Assembly (NCBI GenBank): GCA_963771025.1
Contig: CAVYRL010000001.1
Coordinates: forward strand, 186,001 to 250,000
Length of the DNA: 64,000 nucleotides
Source of the DNA: Miltoncostaea sp963771025
GTDB lineage: Bacteria > Actinomycetota > Thermoleophilia > Miltoncostaeales > Miltoncostaeaceae
Direction of reading: 5' to 3'
The notes beneath the pieces were generated by a model, which worked only from the letters and a program-made list of their open reading frames with translations, searched no databases and was not told the DNA's origin. The position numbers and the translations under genes are program-made. This document shows, in pieces, positions 1-13,259 of the stretch; position 1 is the stretch's first letter; every line of letters begins with the position of its first letter.

Positions 1-257
1 CGCCATGTGATTGGGCACGATGTCCAGCACCACGCCGAGGCCGGCCGTCGCGAGCGCGCGGAAGCCCTCCTCGCCGCCGAGCGCGTCGGAGATCCGGCGC
101 GGATCGGTGACGTCGTAGCCGTGGGTCGACCCCTCGCGGGCCTGGAGGCTGGGGGAGAGGTAGAGGTGGCTGACGCCCAGGCGGCGCAGGTATGGCACCA
201 GCGCGCGCGCCCCCGCGAAGTCGAGATCAGGACCCAGCTGCAGGCGGTAGGTCGCCC

Positions 258-261
<4 letters not shown>
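1..261 (-). CDS. treY: Malto-oligosyltrehalose synthase, N-terminal fragment (cut by window edge)
   Basis: Only the first 87 codons are inside the window. They show the family's N-terminal signature: ATYRLQL, then LVPYLRRLGVSHLYLSPS, then STHGYDVTDP. TreY isomerises the reducing end of maltodextrins to a terminal trehalosyl unit, which TreZ then releases. The GTG start shares a GTGA overlap (258-261) with the glgX stop, so it is the distal gene of the minus-strand glgE-glgB-treZ-glgX-treY operon. The family is usually 700 residues or more, so most of the protein lies outside. The catalytic GH13 residues cannot be checked here. Confidence 0.9.
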
Positions 262-2374
<2,113 letters not shown>

Positions 2375-2378
<4 letters not shown>

Positions 2379-4090
2379 CGCACCACCGCGCCGGCCAGGG
2401 GCGGCAGGCGCAGGCGCCCGGCGTCCAGGTTCGCCGCCTCGTCCGTCGCAAGCACCACGCCTGTCGCCCCCACCTGCACCTCCGCGGTCCGCGTTCCGAA
2501 GTTGCCCAGCACCTCGATACTCCCCCGCGCCATCGCCACCCACCCTCCATCCTCGTCGAATCGCACCTCGGCCGGTTTCCGCGGCAGCTCGCGCCGCAGC
2601 TCCAGGAGGGCCCGGTACAGGCTCCGCAGCCGGGGATCGCCGGCCGAGGGATCCAGCACGGACCGCGTGAAGGTCTCGAGCGCCTGGGGGTCGGGCACCT
2701 CCTCGTCGAAGTGCGCGAAGGCCCTGAACTCGTTGCGCCGCCCCGTGCGGGTCGCGTCGGCGATGAACGGGTCGATGTGGTCGGTGAAGAATCGGAACGG
2801 GTGCTCCTCGCCGTACTCCTCGCCCATGAACAGCATCGGGGTGAAGGGGGAGAGCAGCACCCACATCGCGGCCAGCGGCCGCACGGAGGCGGGCGGCCGG
2901 TCGCCGAAGGCGCGGTTGCCCACCTGGTCGTGGTTCTGGGAGTAGGCGACGAAACGCTCGGGACCGATGTCCCCGGCCGGCGCTCCGTGGCGACGGCGGC
3001 GGAAGGCGGAGTATCGGCCGTCGTAGACGAACGGCCGCGCCGTGGCGTCCGCAAGGTGCTCCACCGTCGCGTAGTCCGCGTAGTAGCCGTCGCGCTCGCC
3101 GGTCAGGCGCGCGTGCAGCGCGTGGTGGAAGTCGTCGGACCACTGGGCGTCGAATCCCCAGCCGCCCGCGCCGGTGGGGGTCACAACCTTCGGGTCGTTG
3201 AGATCGCTCTCGGCGATCAGCACGGCGCCGTGGGGCGCGACGGCGGCGACGCGGTCGCACATCTCGGCCATCACATGGCGCGCGCCGTGGTCGTGGATCG
3301 CGTGCACCGCGTCCACGCGCAGCCCGTCCAGGTGCAGGTCGCGCACCCACATGCAGGCGTTCTGGATGGCCCACTCGCGCACGCCGCCGCTCTCGGGTCC
3401 GTCGAAGTTGACCGCCGTGCCCCACGGCGTGGCGTAGTCGTGGGTCAGGTACGGCCCGAACACCTCGAGCGCCTGCGATCCGGGGCCGAGGTGGTTGTAC
3501 ACGACATCCAGGATCACCCCGACGCCCGCGGCGTGGGCGGCATCGACGAGAGCGGCGAGGCCCTCCGGGCCGCCATAGGCCGGGTGCGGCGCCCACGTGT
3601 AGAGGCCGTCGTAGCCCCAGTTGCGCTGACCGGGGAAGGTCGCGACGGGCATCACCTCGATCGCGGTGACGCCCAGCTCGCGCAGATCCGCCAGCCGCTC
3701 GGCGACACCGGCGAACGTGCCCGCGGGGGTGAAGGCGCCCACGTGCAGCTCGTAGATCACCAGCTCCGACAGCGTGAGCCCGCCCCAGCCCGCATCGGTC
3801 CACGCGAACGCGGCCGGGTCGACGATCCGCGAGGGGCCGAGCACGCCGTCGGGCTGGAAGCGCGAGCAGGGATCGGGCAGCGACACCCCGCCGTCCACGA
3901 CCAGGTGATAGTCGTCGCCCGCCCGGGCGGGCGCCTCGCCCTCGAAGACCCCGCCCCCGACGGCGTCGAGCTTCAGCACCGTCCCGTCGACCAGGGCCGC
4001 CACGCGCCCGGCGCTCGGCGCCCAGACGCGGAAGACGGTGCGACCGTCCGCGTCCGGGGTGGCCCCCAGCGGCCGCTCCCAGGCAAGCAC
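2375..4090 (-). CDS. treZ: Malto-oligosyltrehalose trehalohydrolase TreZ
   Basis: A 571-residue GH13 enzyme that cuts the trehalosyl end made by TreY to release trehalose. The N-terminal E-set domain (TVFRVWAPSAGRVA) leads into a barrel with VMPVATFPGQRNWGYDG, DGLRVDAVHAIHD (nucleophile Asp), LIAESDLND (acid Glu) and YSQNHDQVGNRA. These are the usual TreZ versions of the GH13 motifs. The GTG at 4090 was chosen because the reading frame further upstream runs back into glgB and the conserved N-terminus begins right after it. It lies 8 bases after the glgB stop. The stop overlaps the glgX ATG (ATGA), suggesting coupled translation. Confidence 0.93.
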
Positions 4091-4098
4091 CTCGGCCG

Positions 4099-6275
<2,177 letters not shown>

Positions 6276-6279
<4 letters not shown>

Positions 6280-8192
6280 GGCTCTACCTGGAAGATGTGG
6301 ACGGGCGACACGACGGGGTCGAGCCGCACGTAGTTTGGACCCCTGCTCCACCGGTGCACGTCGCCGGTCAGCAGATCCCGCACCGCGAAGGCGTCGGGCA
6401 GGTCGAGATCGTCCGGGACCAGCGCGATCCCGATCTGCACGTTGTGGGGGTCGACGTTGACGCAGACGATCGTCGTGCCCATCCCGTGGCCCTTTGCGTA
6501 GGCGATCAGCGCCGGGTTCTCGGTGGCCAGGAAACGCACGTCGATGCGCCGCAGGGCCGGCGTCTCGCGGCGGATCTCGTTGAGGCGGCGCACCAGCGGC
6601 AACAGCGTCCCGTCGAGGCGGCGCTCCTTGATCTCGTACTTCTCGGAGTCGAGGTACTCCTCGCTGCCGGGCGCCACGGCGGTCGCCTCGAGATTCTCGA
6701 ATCCGGAGTAGATGCCGTAGCTCGGCGAGAGGGTGGCGGCCAGCACCAGGCGCGCCTCGAAGGCCGGACGGCCACCCGTCTGCAGGTAGGCGTGGAGGAT
6801 GTCGGGGGTGTTGGTGAAGAAGTTGGGCCGGAAGAATTCCGACACCGGACCGGCGAGCTCGGTGACGTACTCGGTCAGCTCGGCCGCCGAGTTCTTCCAG
6901 GTGAAGTACGTGTACGACTGGCCGAAGCCGGCCTTGGCCAGCGCGTACATGGCCTCGGGGGTCGTGAACGCCTCGGCCAGGAACACGACGTCCGGGTGAG
7001 CGTCGCGGACGGTTCGGATAAGCCACTCCCAGAAGCCGATCGGCTTGGTGTGGGGGTTGTCCACCCGGAAGATCCGCACACCTCGCTCGACCCAGAACAC
7101 CACGGCCTCGCGCAGCGCGGTCCACAGCGCCTGCCAGTCGTCGCTCGCGAAGTTGACGTTGTAGATGTCCTGGTAGCGCTTGGGCGGGTTCTCGGCGTAC
7201 TTCAGCGTTCCGTCGGGCCGGCGGTGGAACCAGTCGGGATGTTCGGTGAGCCAGGGATGATCGGGCGAGCACTGGATCGCGAAGTCGAGCGCGATCTCGA
7301 TGTCGTTGGCCTGGGCCGCCGCGACCAGGCTCTCCATGTCGGCCAGGGTCCCGAGCTCCGGGTTGACGGCCGTGTGGCCACCCTCGGCCGACCCGATCGC
7401 CCACGGACTGCCCGGCTCGCCCGGCCCGGCGGTGGGCGCGTTGTTGCGCCCCTTGCGGTGGGTCACGCCGATCGGGTGGATGGGGGGCAGATACACCACG
7501 TCGAAGCCGAGCTCGGCCAGGGCGGGCAGCTGAGCCTCCACGCCCGCGAGCCCGCCGAAGGAGCGCGGGAACAGCTCGTACCAGGCGCCGACGCGGGCGC
7601 GCTCGCGGTCCACGTCGACCTCGAGCATCGCCGACCGGAGCCGCTCCGGGCGCGCCGTCGCGCGATCGGCGGCGACGGCGATCTCGGGATCGAGCGCGGC
7701 GCGGGCCCTCTCGGCAGGGTCGCCCGCCGCCCGCAGCGCCGCGACCGCGGCCCCGACGACGCGCTTGTCGGCGCCGCGCAGGCCGCCCGCCGCCACGGTC
7801 TCCAGGATCGCGGCGCCCTCGGCCAGCTCGCTCTCGAGGTCCACCTGCCCCGCGACGAGCTTGCGCTCGATCTCGCTGCGCCACGAGCCGAAGTGGTCGA
7901 CCCACGCCTCCACCTGGAACTGGTGCCATCCCAACTCCGACGTCGTGAACTCGCCCCGCCACAGGTCGGGGGCCACCTGCACCATGGGCTCCTCCAGGAA
8001 GCGCGGCGCGCCCGGGGGGCGGTGGCGGATCGTGGCCCGCAGTTGCTCGTGCCCGTCGCGCACGAGGTCGGTCTCGACCACCACGACGTCATCGAGGGTC
8101 CGCTTGACCGGCCAGCGTCCGCCATCGACGGCCGGACGGACGTCGTGGATCTGGATGCGCGGCGGTGGCGTGCGTGGAATGGCTGCAGGCAC
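6276..8192 (-). CDS. glgE: Alpha-1,4-glucan:maltose-1-phosphate maltosyltransferase GlgE
   Basis: A GH13_3 enzyme that adds maltose from maltose-1-phosphate to alpha-glucan chains. Motifs visible include WYELFPRSFGG, VVYLPPIHPIG, RKGRNN, IALDFAIQCSPDHPW, FRVDNPHTKP (nucleophile Asp), FLAEAFT (acid Glu) and NTPDI. At 638 residues it is slightly shorter than described actinobacterial GlgE (about 660-700). There is no ATG near the N-terminus. GTG at 8192 is chosen, with GTG at 8201 (641 residues) as the alternative. It is the first gene of the minus-strand operon and starts only about 20-28 bases from the divergent malQ. The usual maltose-1-phosphate makers (TreS, Pep2/maltokinase, GlgM) are not in the window. 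Confidence 0.93.
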
Positions 8193-8207
8193 GGGCGGCA
8201 CTGAGCG

Positions 8208-8213
8208 TAGCCT
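8208..8213 (+). promoter_or_regulatory. Predicted -10 box of a leaderless malQ transcript
   Basis: TAGCCT lies exactly 6 bases before the malQ ATG at 8220, so transcription would begin at or next to the start codon. No Shine-Dalgarno sequence fits in the 6-base gap. The opposite strand has TACGCT (8204-8209), a candidate -10 for glgE, so the two divergent promoters would overlap. Inferred from spacing only. Confidence 0.5.
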
Positions 8214-8219
8214 TTCCCG

Positions 8220-9479
8220 ATGCCACACAGCTCCACACCTTTCGACCCGACACTCGAGCGGCGCTCCGGAGTGCTCCTGCACGTCGGGTCCCTGCCCGGC
8301 GGCCGGCTCGGGCGTGAGGCCTACGCCTTCGTCGATTGGCTGGCCGAGGCCGGCCAGTCGTGGTGGCAGATCCTGCCGCTCACGCCTCCCGACGCCCACG
8401 GCTCGCCCTACGCCAGCCCGTCGGCCTTCGCGGCCTGGCCGGGTTTTCTGGCGCACCCAACCTCGGCGGTCTCGGGGCACGAGATCGCCTCCTTCCGCGA
8501 GCGCAACGCCTACTGGATCGACGACTGGACCCACGTCGCGGGCCCGGAGGCCCTCGCCGACCAGGTCCGCTTCGATCGTGAGTGGAGCGCGCTGCGCGCC
8601 CACGCCGCCGACCGCGGCGTGCGCATCATGGGCGACATCCCGTTCTACGTCGCGCCCCACGCGGCCGACGTCCGGGCCCGTCCCGGTCTCTTCCGCTCCG
8701 ATCTCGTCGCCGGCGTCCCGCCCGACGCCTTCACGGCCGACGGCCAGCTGTGGGGCAACCCGACCTACGACTGGGACGCGATGGCTCAGGACGGCCAGCG
8801 CTGGTGGATCGAGCGCCTGCACCGCAGCACGATGCTCCACGACAGCCTGCGCATCGACCACTTCCGGGCCTTCGAGGCCTGGTGGGGCGTTCCGCGCGAC
8901 GCCCTCCTCGCCAGCGAGGGCGCCTGGTATCCCGGTCCCGGCGCGGTGGTCATCGAGTCCGCGCGGGAGCAGCTCGGCCCCCTCTCGCTGGTGGCCGAGG
9001 ACCTGGGGGTCATCACGCCGGGCGTGCACCACCTGATGGACCGCCTTGGCCTGCCCGGCATGCGCGTGCTGCAGTTCGCGTTCCCCGGGGGGTGGGACAA
9101 CATGCATCGGCCCGAGCACCATCCCGAGCGGTGCGTGGTCTACAGCGGCACCCACGACAACGACACGGCGCACGGCTGGTGGATCCACGCCGATCCCGAG
9201 GCGCGCACGCAGGCGTTGGACGCCGCCGGCGCCATGGGCATCCACGAGGACCGGTCCGAGCGCCTCTTCACCCGGATGGCGCTCGCCTCGCGCGCCGGAC
9301 TGGCGATCGTGACGATGCAGGACCTGCTGGGCCTCGACTCGGGCGCCCGCCTCAACACGCCGGGCACCGTGCGCGGCAACTGGTCGTGGCGTCTTCGCCC
9401 CGGTGAGCTGACCGCCGAGCTCGCCGCCTGGCTCCGCCAGGAGACCGCGAGCACAGGACGGCTCGCCCCGAGCCCATAG
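8220..9479 (+). CDS. malQ: 4-alpha-glucanotransferase (amylomaltase), compact form
   Basis: A GH77 enzyme that disproportionates maltodextrins. Visible motifs: SGVLLHVGSLPGG near residue 12, SPYASPSAFA, GDIPFYVAPHAADV, LRIDHFRAFEAWW (nucleophile Asp), VAEDLGVI (acid/base Glu), YSGTHDNDT and RLNTPGTVRGNW near the C-terminus. At 419 residues it is roughly 80 residues shorter than a typical 500-residue MalQ. The loss lies between SPYASPSAFA and the RFDREWSALR helix, where the family normally has an extra helical subdomain. All catalytic motifs remain. It diverges from glgE and ends 2 bases from the stop of the convergent gene at 9482. A maltodextrin role fits the glycogen operon next door. Confidence 0.92.
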   Translation: MPHSSTPFDPTLERRSGVLLHVGSLPGGRLGREAYAFVDWLAEAGQSWWQILPLTPPDAHGSPYASPSAFAAWPGFLAHPTSAVSGHEIASFRERNAYWIDDWTHVAGPEALADQVRFDREWSALRAHAADRGVRIMGDIPFYVAPHAADVRARPGLFRSDLVAGVPPDAFTADGQLWGNPTYDWDAMAQDGQRWWIERLHRSTMLHDSLRIDHFRAFEAWWGVPRDALLASEGAWYPGPGAVVIESAREQLGPLSLVAEDLGVITPGVHHLMDRLGLPGMRVLQFAFPGGWDNMHRPEHHPERCVVYSGTHDNDTAHGWWIHADPEARTQALDAAGAMGIHEDRSERLFTRMALASRAGLAIVTMQDLLGLDSGARLNTPGTVRGNWSWRLRPGELTAELAAWLRQETASTGRLAPSP

Positions 9480-9481
9480 CC

Positions 9482-10090
9482 TCAGCCGGCGCGCCAGGCC
9501 TTGGGCGCGCCGGCCAGCAGCCGGGGGATCCCCCGTCGCGATCCGTGGATCGCGTGGGTGACCAGGTCGGCGACGTCGTCCCCCTCGATCGGCGGCCCGT
9601 GGCCGACCAGGACCCGGTACGGGTCGCGGCCGTCGAGGACGCGCGGCGGAGTCAACCGCATCCCGGGATGGACGCCGATGCGCTCGTGGGGAGTCAGGAA
9701 GAACCCGGTGGTGCCGAGCGACTCCGGCACCACCAGGCTGCGCTGCTCGGGCCACCAGAGGGCCACCTCGCGCCACCAGCTGTGGTCGCTGACCACCAGG
9801 GTCTGGAACGGCGAGTCGGGGACGCCGTCGAGTGGCGTCACGAGGTGGGGGACGCCGAAACGCCGCGCGAGGACGGCGCAATCGCGGGGATGCCGGCTGA
9901 GCAGTTGAAGCACACCGCGCACGGTGCCGAGCGCCTCGAGCTGGTCCAGCAGCCCGTCCCCCTCGACCGGGTCGATGAGCCAGACATCTCCGTTCTGGGC
10001 AAGGGCATGGGAGGCGCGTTGCATCTTGGGAGGGGTCGCGGCGATCCATCCGACCCCCCAGGGCGTGGCGTACGTCAGGCTCAGTTCCAC
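9482..10090 (-). CDS. Metallo-beta-lactamase-fold protein with degenerate metal site
   Basis: A protein of about 202 residues. LIDPVEGDGLLDQLEALG, a basic RHPRDCAVLARRFG segment and a C-terminal RVLVGHGPPIEGDD block follow the strand order of metallo-beta-lactamase-like proteins. The HxHxDH zinc motif is replaced by RHPRDC, keeping one His and the Asp, so hydrolase activity is doubtful. Starts are GTG at 10090 or GTG at 10123, which would add 11 residues and overlap the divergent ABC gene start. The shorter form leaves 24 bases between the genes. The fold assignment is pattern recognition; no function is assigned. A strong hairpin sits in its last codons. Confidence 0.6.
   Translation of the reverse strand: MELSLTYATPWGVGWIAATPPKMQRASHALAQNGDVWLIDPVEGDGLLDQLEALGTVRGVLQLLSRHPRDCAVLARRFGVPHLVTPLDGVPDSPFQTLVVSDHSWWREVALWWPEQRSLVVPESLGTTGFFLTPHERIGVHPGMRLTPPRVLDGRDPYRVLVGHGPPIEGDDVADLVTHAIHGSRRGIPRLLAGAPKAWRAG
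9485..9514. terminator. Bidirectional terminator-like hairpin at the malQ/MBL convergence
   Basis: A perfect 11-bp inverted repeat (GCCGGCGCGCC and its complement) with an 8-base loop. It lies inside the 3' end of the minus-strand gene and 6 bases past the malQ stop. There is no T tract. It could stop transcription from both directions. Confidence 0.5.
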
Positions 10091-10114
10091 GGTCGGCGCG
10101 TACCCTTCGTCGTA

Positions 10115-11018
10115 GTGGACCACGCCATCGAGGCCGCGGCACTCACCAGGTTGTACGCCCCCGGAGCCGGTGTTGACGGGATCGACCTGATCGTCGAGCC
10201 CGGAGAGTGCTTCGGCTTCCTCGGTCCCAACGGCGCCGGCAAGACGACCTTCATCCGCCTCGCGCTGGGGCTGGTGCACGCGACATCGGGTTCGGTGGCG
10301 GTGATGGGGCACGACCTGGCCCACGACCGGATGGGCGCGCTGGCGCAGGTGGGCTACCTCCCGGGGGAGCTCGGGCTGTATCCCACGCTCACCGGGCGGC
10401 GCACGCTCGACGTCCTGGCCCGTCTGCACCCGCGGCCGCCCGTCCTGCGCGATGACCTCTGCGCGACGCTCGAGCTGGACGACACCGCCCTCGGCAGGCG
10501 CGTCCGCGACTACTCGCGCGGCATGAAGCAGAAGCTCGGCCTGGTCGCGGCGCTGCAGCACGACCCGCCGCTCGCCATCCTCGACGAGCCCACGGGCGGC
10601 CTCGACCCGGTGATCCAGTCCCGGCTCCTCGATTGGCTGGCCGCGCGTTCCGCGGCCGGCCGCACGATCTTCTTCTCGAGCCATGTGCTGGCGGAGGTCG
10701 AGGCCCTCTGCGATCGGGCGGCGATGGTGCGCGACGGCAGGCTGCTGTTCGTCGGACGCCTCGGCGACCTGCGCGGCGCGCGCAGCCGCAGCGTCGAGGC
10801 GCGCTTCTCGGAGCCGGTCGATCCGGCGCGCTACGCGGGCCCGGGCGTCGGGCCGGCCCGGGTCGTTCGACGGGACGCTCCACCGCTTCACGCTGGAGGG
10901 CGATCCCGCGCCGCTGCTGGCCGCGCTCGCCCGTCTGCCGCTGGCCGATGTCTCCATCGAGCGGGCCAGCCTCGAGGAGGCCTTCCGCGACCTCTACTCC
11001 GCGCCCCCGCCGGCGTGA
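10115..11018 (+). pseudogene. ABC transporter ATP-binding protein, frameshifted
   Basis: The first frame (GTG 10115) encodes a clear ABC ATPase: GPNGAGKTTF (Walker A), YSRGMKQKLGL (signature), LAILDEPTGGLDP (Walker B) and FFSSHVLAEVE (H-loop Ser-His). Near 10840-10865 homology leaves this frame. It resumes one base later (+1) as FDGTLHRFTLEGDP...ASLEEAFRDLYS, ending at TGA 11018. ASLEEAFRDLY is the usual C-terminal ending of such exporter ATPases, so both parts belong to one gene. The slip lies in a run of G and C triplets, consistent with one extra base. It may be a sequencing error, a real mutation or a programmed shift. The gene is otherwise intact and coupled to the permease by GTGA. Confidence 0.75.
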
Positions 11019-11809
11019 GGACGATCTACAGCCTGGCGCTGGAGCGGAACCTCGGGCGCCTGGTGGTGCTGGCCCTCGGCTTCGGCCTCTTCGAGTTCGT
11101 CGTGGGCATCGCGTTTGCGAGCGTCGATCAGAACGCGATACGCAGCCTGGTCGACGCCCTGCCCCCGGCGCTGCGGGCGCTGGCCGGCAGCGCCGACATC
11201 GCCACGGCCACCGGCTACGTGGGTTCGGGGCTGCTCCACCCGGTGGCGCTGGCCGTCCAGGCGGCGGCGGTGATCTCGATGGGGTCCGCTCCCGCCCGCG
11301 AGACCGAGCAGGGCACCGCCGAGCTCGTTCTCTCACGGCCCCTGCCGCCGGCCCGCTGGCTCGGCGCCCACACCCTCGCGATGGTCACCGCGCTCGCCGT
11401 CGTGGTGCTGGGCGGGTACATCGGCTCCCTGGTCGCGGCGCTGACGGTCACCGACCTCTCGCCGGTGCACGCGGCGCCTCTCGCCGGCGCGCTGCTGTCG
11501 GGATTCGTCTGCTTCCTGGCGGTCGGCGGCGTCACGCTGCTCGCCGCCTCCCTGGCGCGCACCGGCTCGCGCGCGGTCGCCTGGGCCACCGGCTTCCTGC
11601 TGATCTCCTACGCGCTCGACTACCTCGCGCGCCTGTGGACCGTCGCGGAGCCGCTCGGGCGCCTGTCGATCTTCTCGTACCTCGACCCGCCCGCCGCGCT
11701 GCGCGGCGGCGCGCTGGACGCGGGCGACATGGCCGCCCTCGGAGCCCTCGCCGCCGCCACGATCGTCGCGGCGCTGGTCATCATCGGGCGCCGCGACCTC
11801 ACACCCTGA
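11015..11809 (+). CDS. ABC transporter permease (ABC-2 type)
   Basis: A 264-residue membrane protein with about six hydrophobic segments. It begins with a cytoplasmic SLALERNLGRLVVLALGF stretch and carries the central APARETEQGTAELVLSRPLPP segment, typical of ABC-2 permeases (a coupling-helix region before the third membrane span). The GTG start overlaps the stop of the ATPase's shifted frame (GTGA, 11015-11018). This indicates that the shifted frame is the true end of the ATPase. Together they would form a two-gene exporter of unknown substrate. It ends 15 bases before the convergent lipoprotein gene. Confidence 0.82.
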   Translation: MRTIYSLALERNLGRLVVLALGFGLFEFVVGIAFASVDQNAIRSLVDALPPALRALAGSADIATATGYVGSGLLHPVALAVQAAAVISMGSAPARETEQGTAELVLSRPLPPARWLGAHTLAMVTALAVVVLGGYIGSLVAALTVTDLSPVHAAPLAGALLSGFVCFLAVGGVTLLAASLARTGSRAVAWATGFLLISYALDYLARLWTVAEPLGRLSIFSYLDPPAALRGGALDAGDMAALGALAAATIVAALVIIGRRDLTP

Positions 11810-11824
11810 CGCCCGGGTGAGGGG

Positions 11825-12394
11825 TCAGTTCGTCTCCGCCTCCACGACCTTCTGCAGCCTGTTGAGGGTGCGGACCACGACATCGGGGTCCACCGGGCCC
11901 TCCGACCGGACGTACAGCGCGTTGCGCCCGACCGCGTAGGAGAGGCGCATCTCCTGGTCCCCGTTGGTGCCGACCCGCGCACCGCGGCTGCCGGGCGCGT
12001 CCTCGGGGGTCCACGCCGCGCCGCCCTTGTCGGTGAGCATGGTCGCGACATCACCGCCCACGCCGATCGCGGTGAGGTGCGAGTCCCACACGCTCACCAC
12101 CGCCACCAGCGTACGACCACCCGACGCCGTCCACGTGCGCACCGCGGCCGCCGGCGGCTTGAGCTGGGCGATGCGCTCCGCGACGCGCGGGTCGCGATCG
12201 CCGGTGAAGCCGTCCTGCAGCTGCGTCGCGTCGGCCACGGTCGCGGGCCGGCCGCGCAGGTCGTCCGGGCTCGGAAGGATGCCGAGCACCTTGACCGGAT
12301 CCACCTCGGTCCCCCCCGACCCCGTCGCGTCGAGAGGTCCGCACCCGGCCACGACGACGGCGACGACACAGGCGAGAAGGAGAAGGGCGCGCAC
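11825..12394 (-). CDS. Lipoprotein of unknown function
   Basis: A 189-residue protein with a signal peptide and lipobox. After the GTG at 12394 comes a hydrophobic run ending in VVVAGC, with Cys about residue 22 as the predicted lipidation site, so it should sit on the outer face of the membrane. The rest is soluble, with no motif I recognise. The longer frame upstream is rejected because the signal peptide begins right at this GTG. TACGCT lies 7 bases before the GTG (12402-12407), fitting a leaderless promoter. It is a single gene, convergent with the ABC permease and divergent from the DedA gene. Confidence 0.75.
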   Translation of the reverse strand: MRALLLLACVVAVVVAGCGPLDATGSGGTEVDPVKVLGILPSPDDLRGRPATVADATQLQDGFTGDRDPRVAERIAQLKPPAAAVRTWTASGGRTLVAVVSVWDSHLTAIGVGGDVATMLTDKGGAAWTPEDAPGSRGARVGTNGDQEMRLSYAVGRNALYVRSEGPVDPDVVVRTLNRLQKVVEAETN

Positions 12395-12401
12395 ACCGGT
12401 G

Positions 12402-12407
12402 AGCGTA
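12402..12407 (-). promoter_or_regulatory. Predicted -10 box of the lipoprotein gene
   Basis: On the minus strand TACGCT stands 7 bases before the GTG start at 12394. The same TACGCT appears upstream of glgE. Spacing predicts a leaderless mRNA. Confidence 0.45.
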
Positions 12408-12546
12408 GCCCCGCGGGGCGTGGACGAGCGTCGCCGTGGTTCGGCGTTCGCCGAGGAGTGCGCCTCGGGGGTTCGAGGCCCGGAAGACCCGCGGCTCCCA
12501 AACCTCACGACTCAGAAGCCGAGGAGCCGCCTGGCACCATGCACCC

Positions 12547-13155
12547 GTGAGCGACTGGGCCGTCGAGGTGATCACGACGCTGGGTTATGTCGGCCTCGCG
12601 CTGCTGATGCTCGTGGAATGCGTCTTCCCGCCGATCCCGAGCGAGGCGATCCTGCCGTTCGCCGGATTCGCGGTCTACGACGGGGAGATGTCCTTTCCGC
12701 TCGCCGTGGCGGCCGCGACCGCGGGCTCGTTGATCGGCAACCTCGCCCTCTACGCCGCGGCGCGCCGCGGGGGCCTCGCCGTCGTGGCGCGCCACGGCCA
12801 CCGGGTCGGGGCGACGCCGGAGCGCCTCGGGCGCCTCGAGGCGTGGATGGATCGGTGGGGATCGGCCACCGTGCTGGTGGGCCGGGCGATCCCCCTGGCC
12901 CGGACCACGGTCTCGCTCCCCGCCGGGCTCGCGCGTTTTCCCCTCTGGCGCTTCGTCGCCCTCACCACGATCGGCAGCCTGGTCTGGAACGCGGCGCTGA
13001 TCGGCCTCGGATGGGCCCTCGGCGAGTCCTGGCGCGACGTGGAGAGCGCCCTCGGGCCGGCCAGCCTGGCGGTCGTCGCGCTCGCGGCGTGCGCCTCCCT
13101 GGTGCTGGCCGCTGTCGCGCTCCACCGCCGTCGCGCCGCCCGCGACAGGCCTTAA
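12547..13155 (+). CDS. DedA family membrane protein
   Basis: A 202-residue DedA/SNARE-associated (VTT domain) protein. It shows the family block ECVFPPIPSEAILPFAGF near residue 25, a GSLIGNLALYAAAR segment, VGRAIPLARTTVSLPAG (the Arg-rich re-entrant motif), and several membrane spans. DedA proteins act in membrane lipid and undecaprenyl-phosphate recycling or proton-driven transport; the exact role here is unknown. The GTG at 12547 is used because no other in-frame start lies near the conserved N-terminus. The 150-base gap upstream holds a small perfect inverted repeat (12441-12454, TCGGCG-TT-CGCCGA) whose role is unknown. Confidence 0.87.
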   Translation: MSDWAVEVITTLGYVGLALLMLVECVFPPIPSEAILPFAGFAVYDGEMSFPLAVAAATAGSLIGNLALYAAARRGGLAVVARHGHRVGATPERLGRLEAWMDRWGSATVLVGRAIPLARTTVSLPAGLARFPLWRFVALTTIGSLVWNAALIGLGWALGESWRDVESALGPASLAVVALAACASLVLAAVALHRRRAARDRP

Positions 13156-13199
13156 CCGAGCGTCAATCTCGGCACAGGCACGTCGCTGTTTATCACTCC

Positions 13200-13205
13200 T
13201 ATACT
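13200..13205 (+). promoter_or_regulatory. Candidate -10 box upstream of htpX
   Basis: TATACT at 13200-13205 is the best sigma-70-like box in the 104-base gap before htpX. It gives a leader of about 50 bases with a good ribosome site (AAGGGAGGG just before the ATG at 13260). No convincing -35 was seen at 16-18 bp. Confidence 0.4.
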
Positions 13206-13259
13206 CGATCACCGTGTCGTTCGGAGAGGAGCGGCCGGAGATCCCAAGGGAGGGATGCG

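Noticed and set aside
12455..12500. GGTTCGAGGC-like T-loop suggesting a tRNA
   Set aside because: The T stem has a mismatch, no matching acceptor stem or D-loop GG is found at the right distance, and the area lies in a promoter gap.
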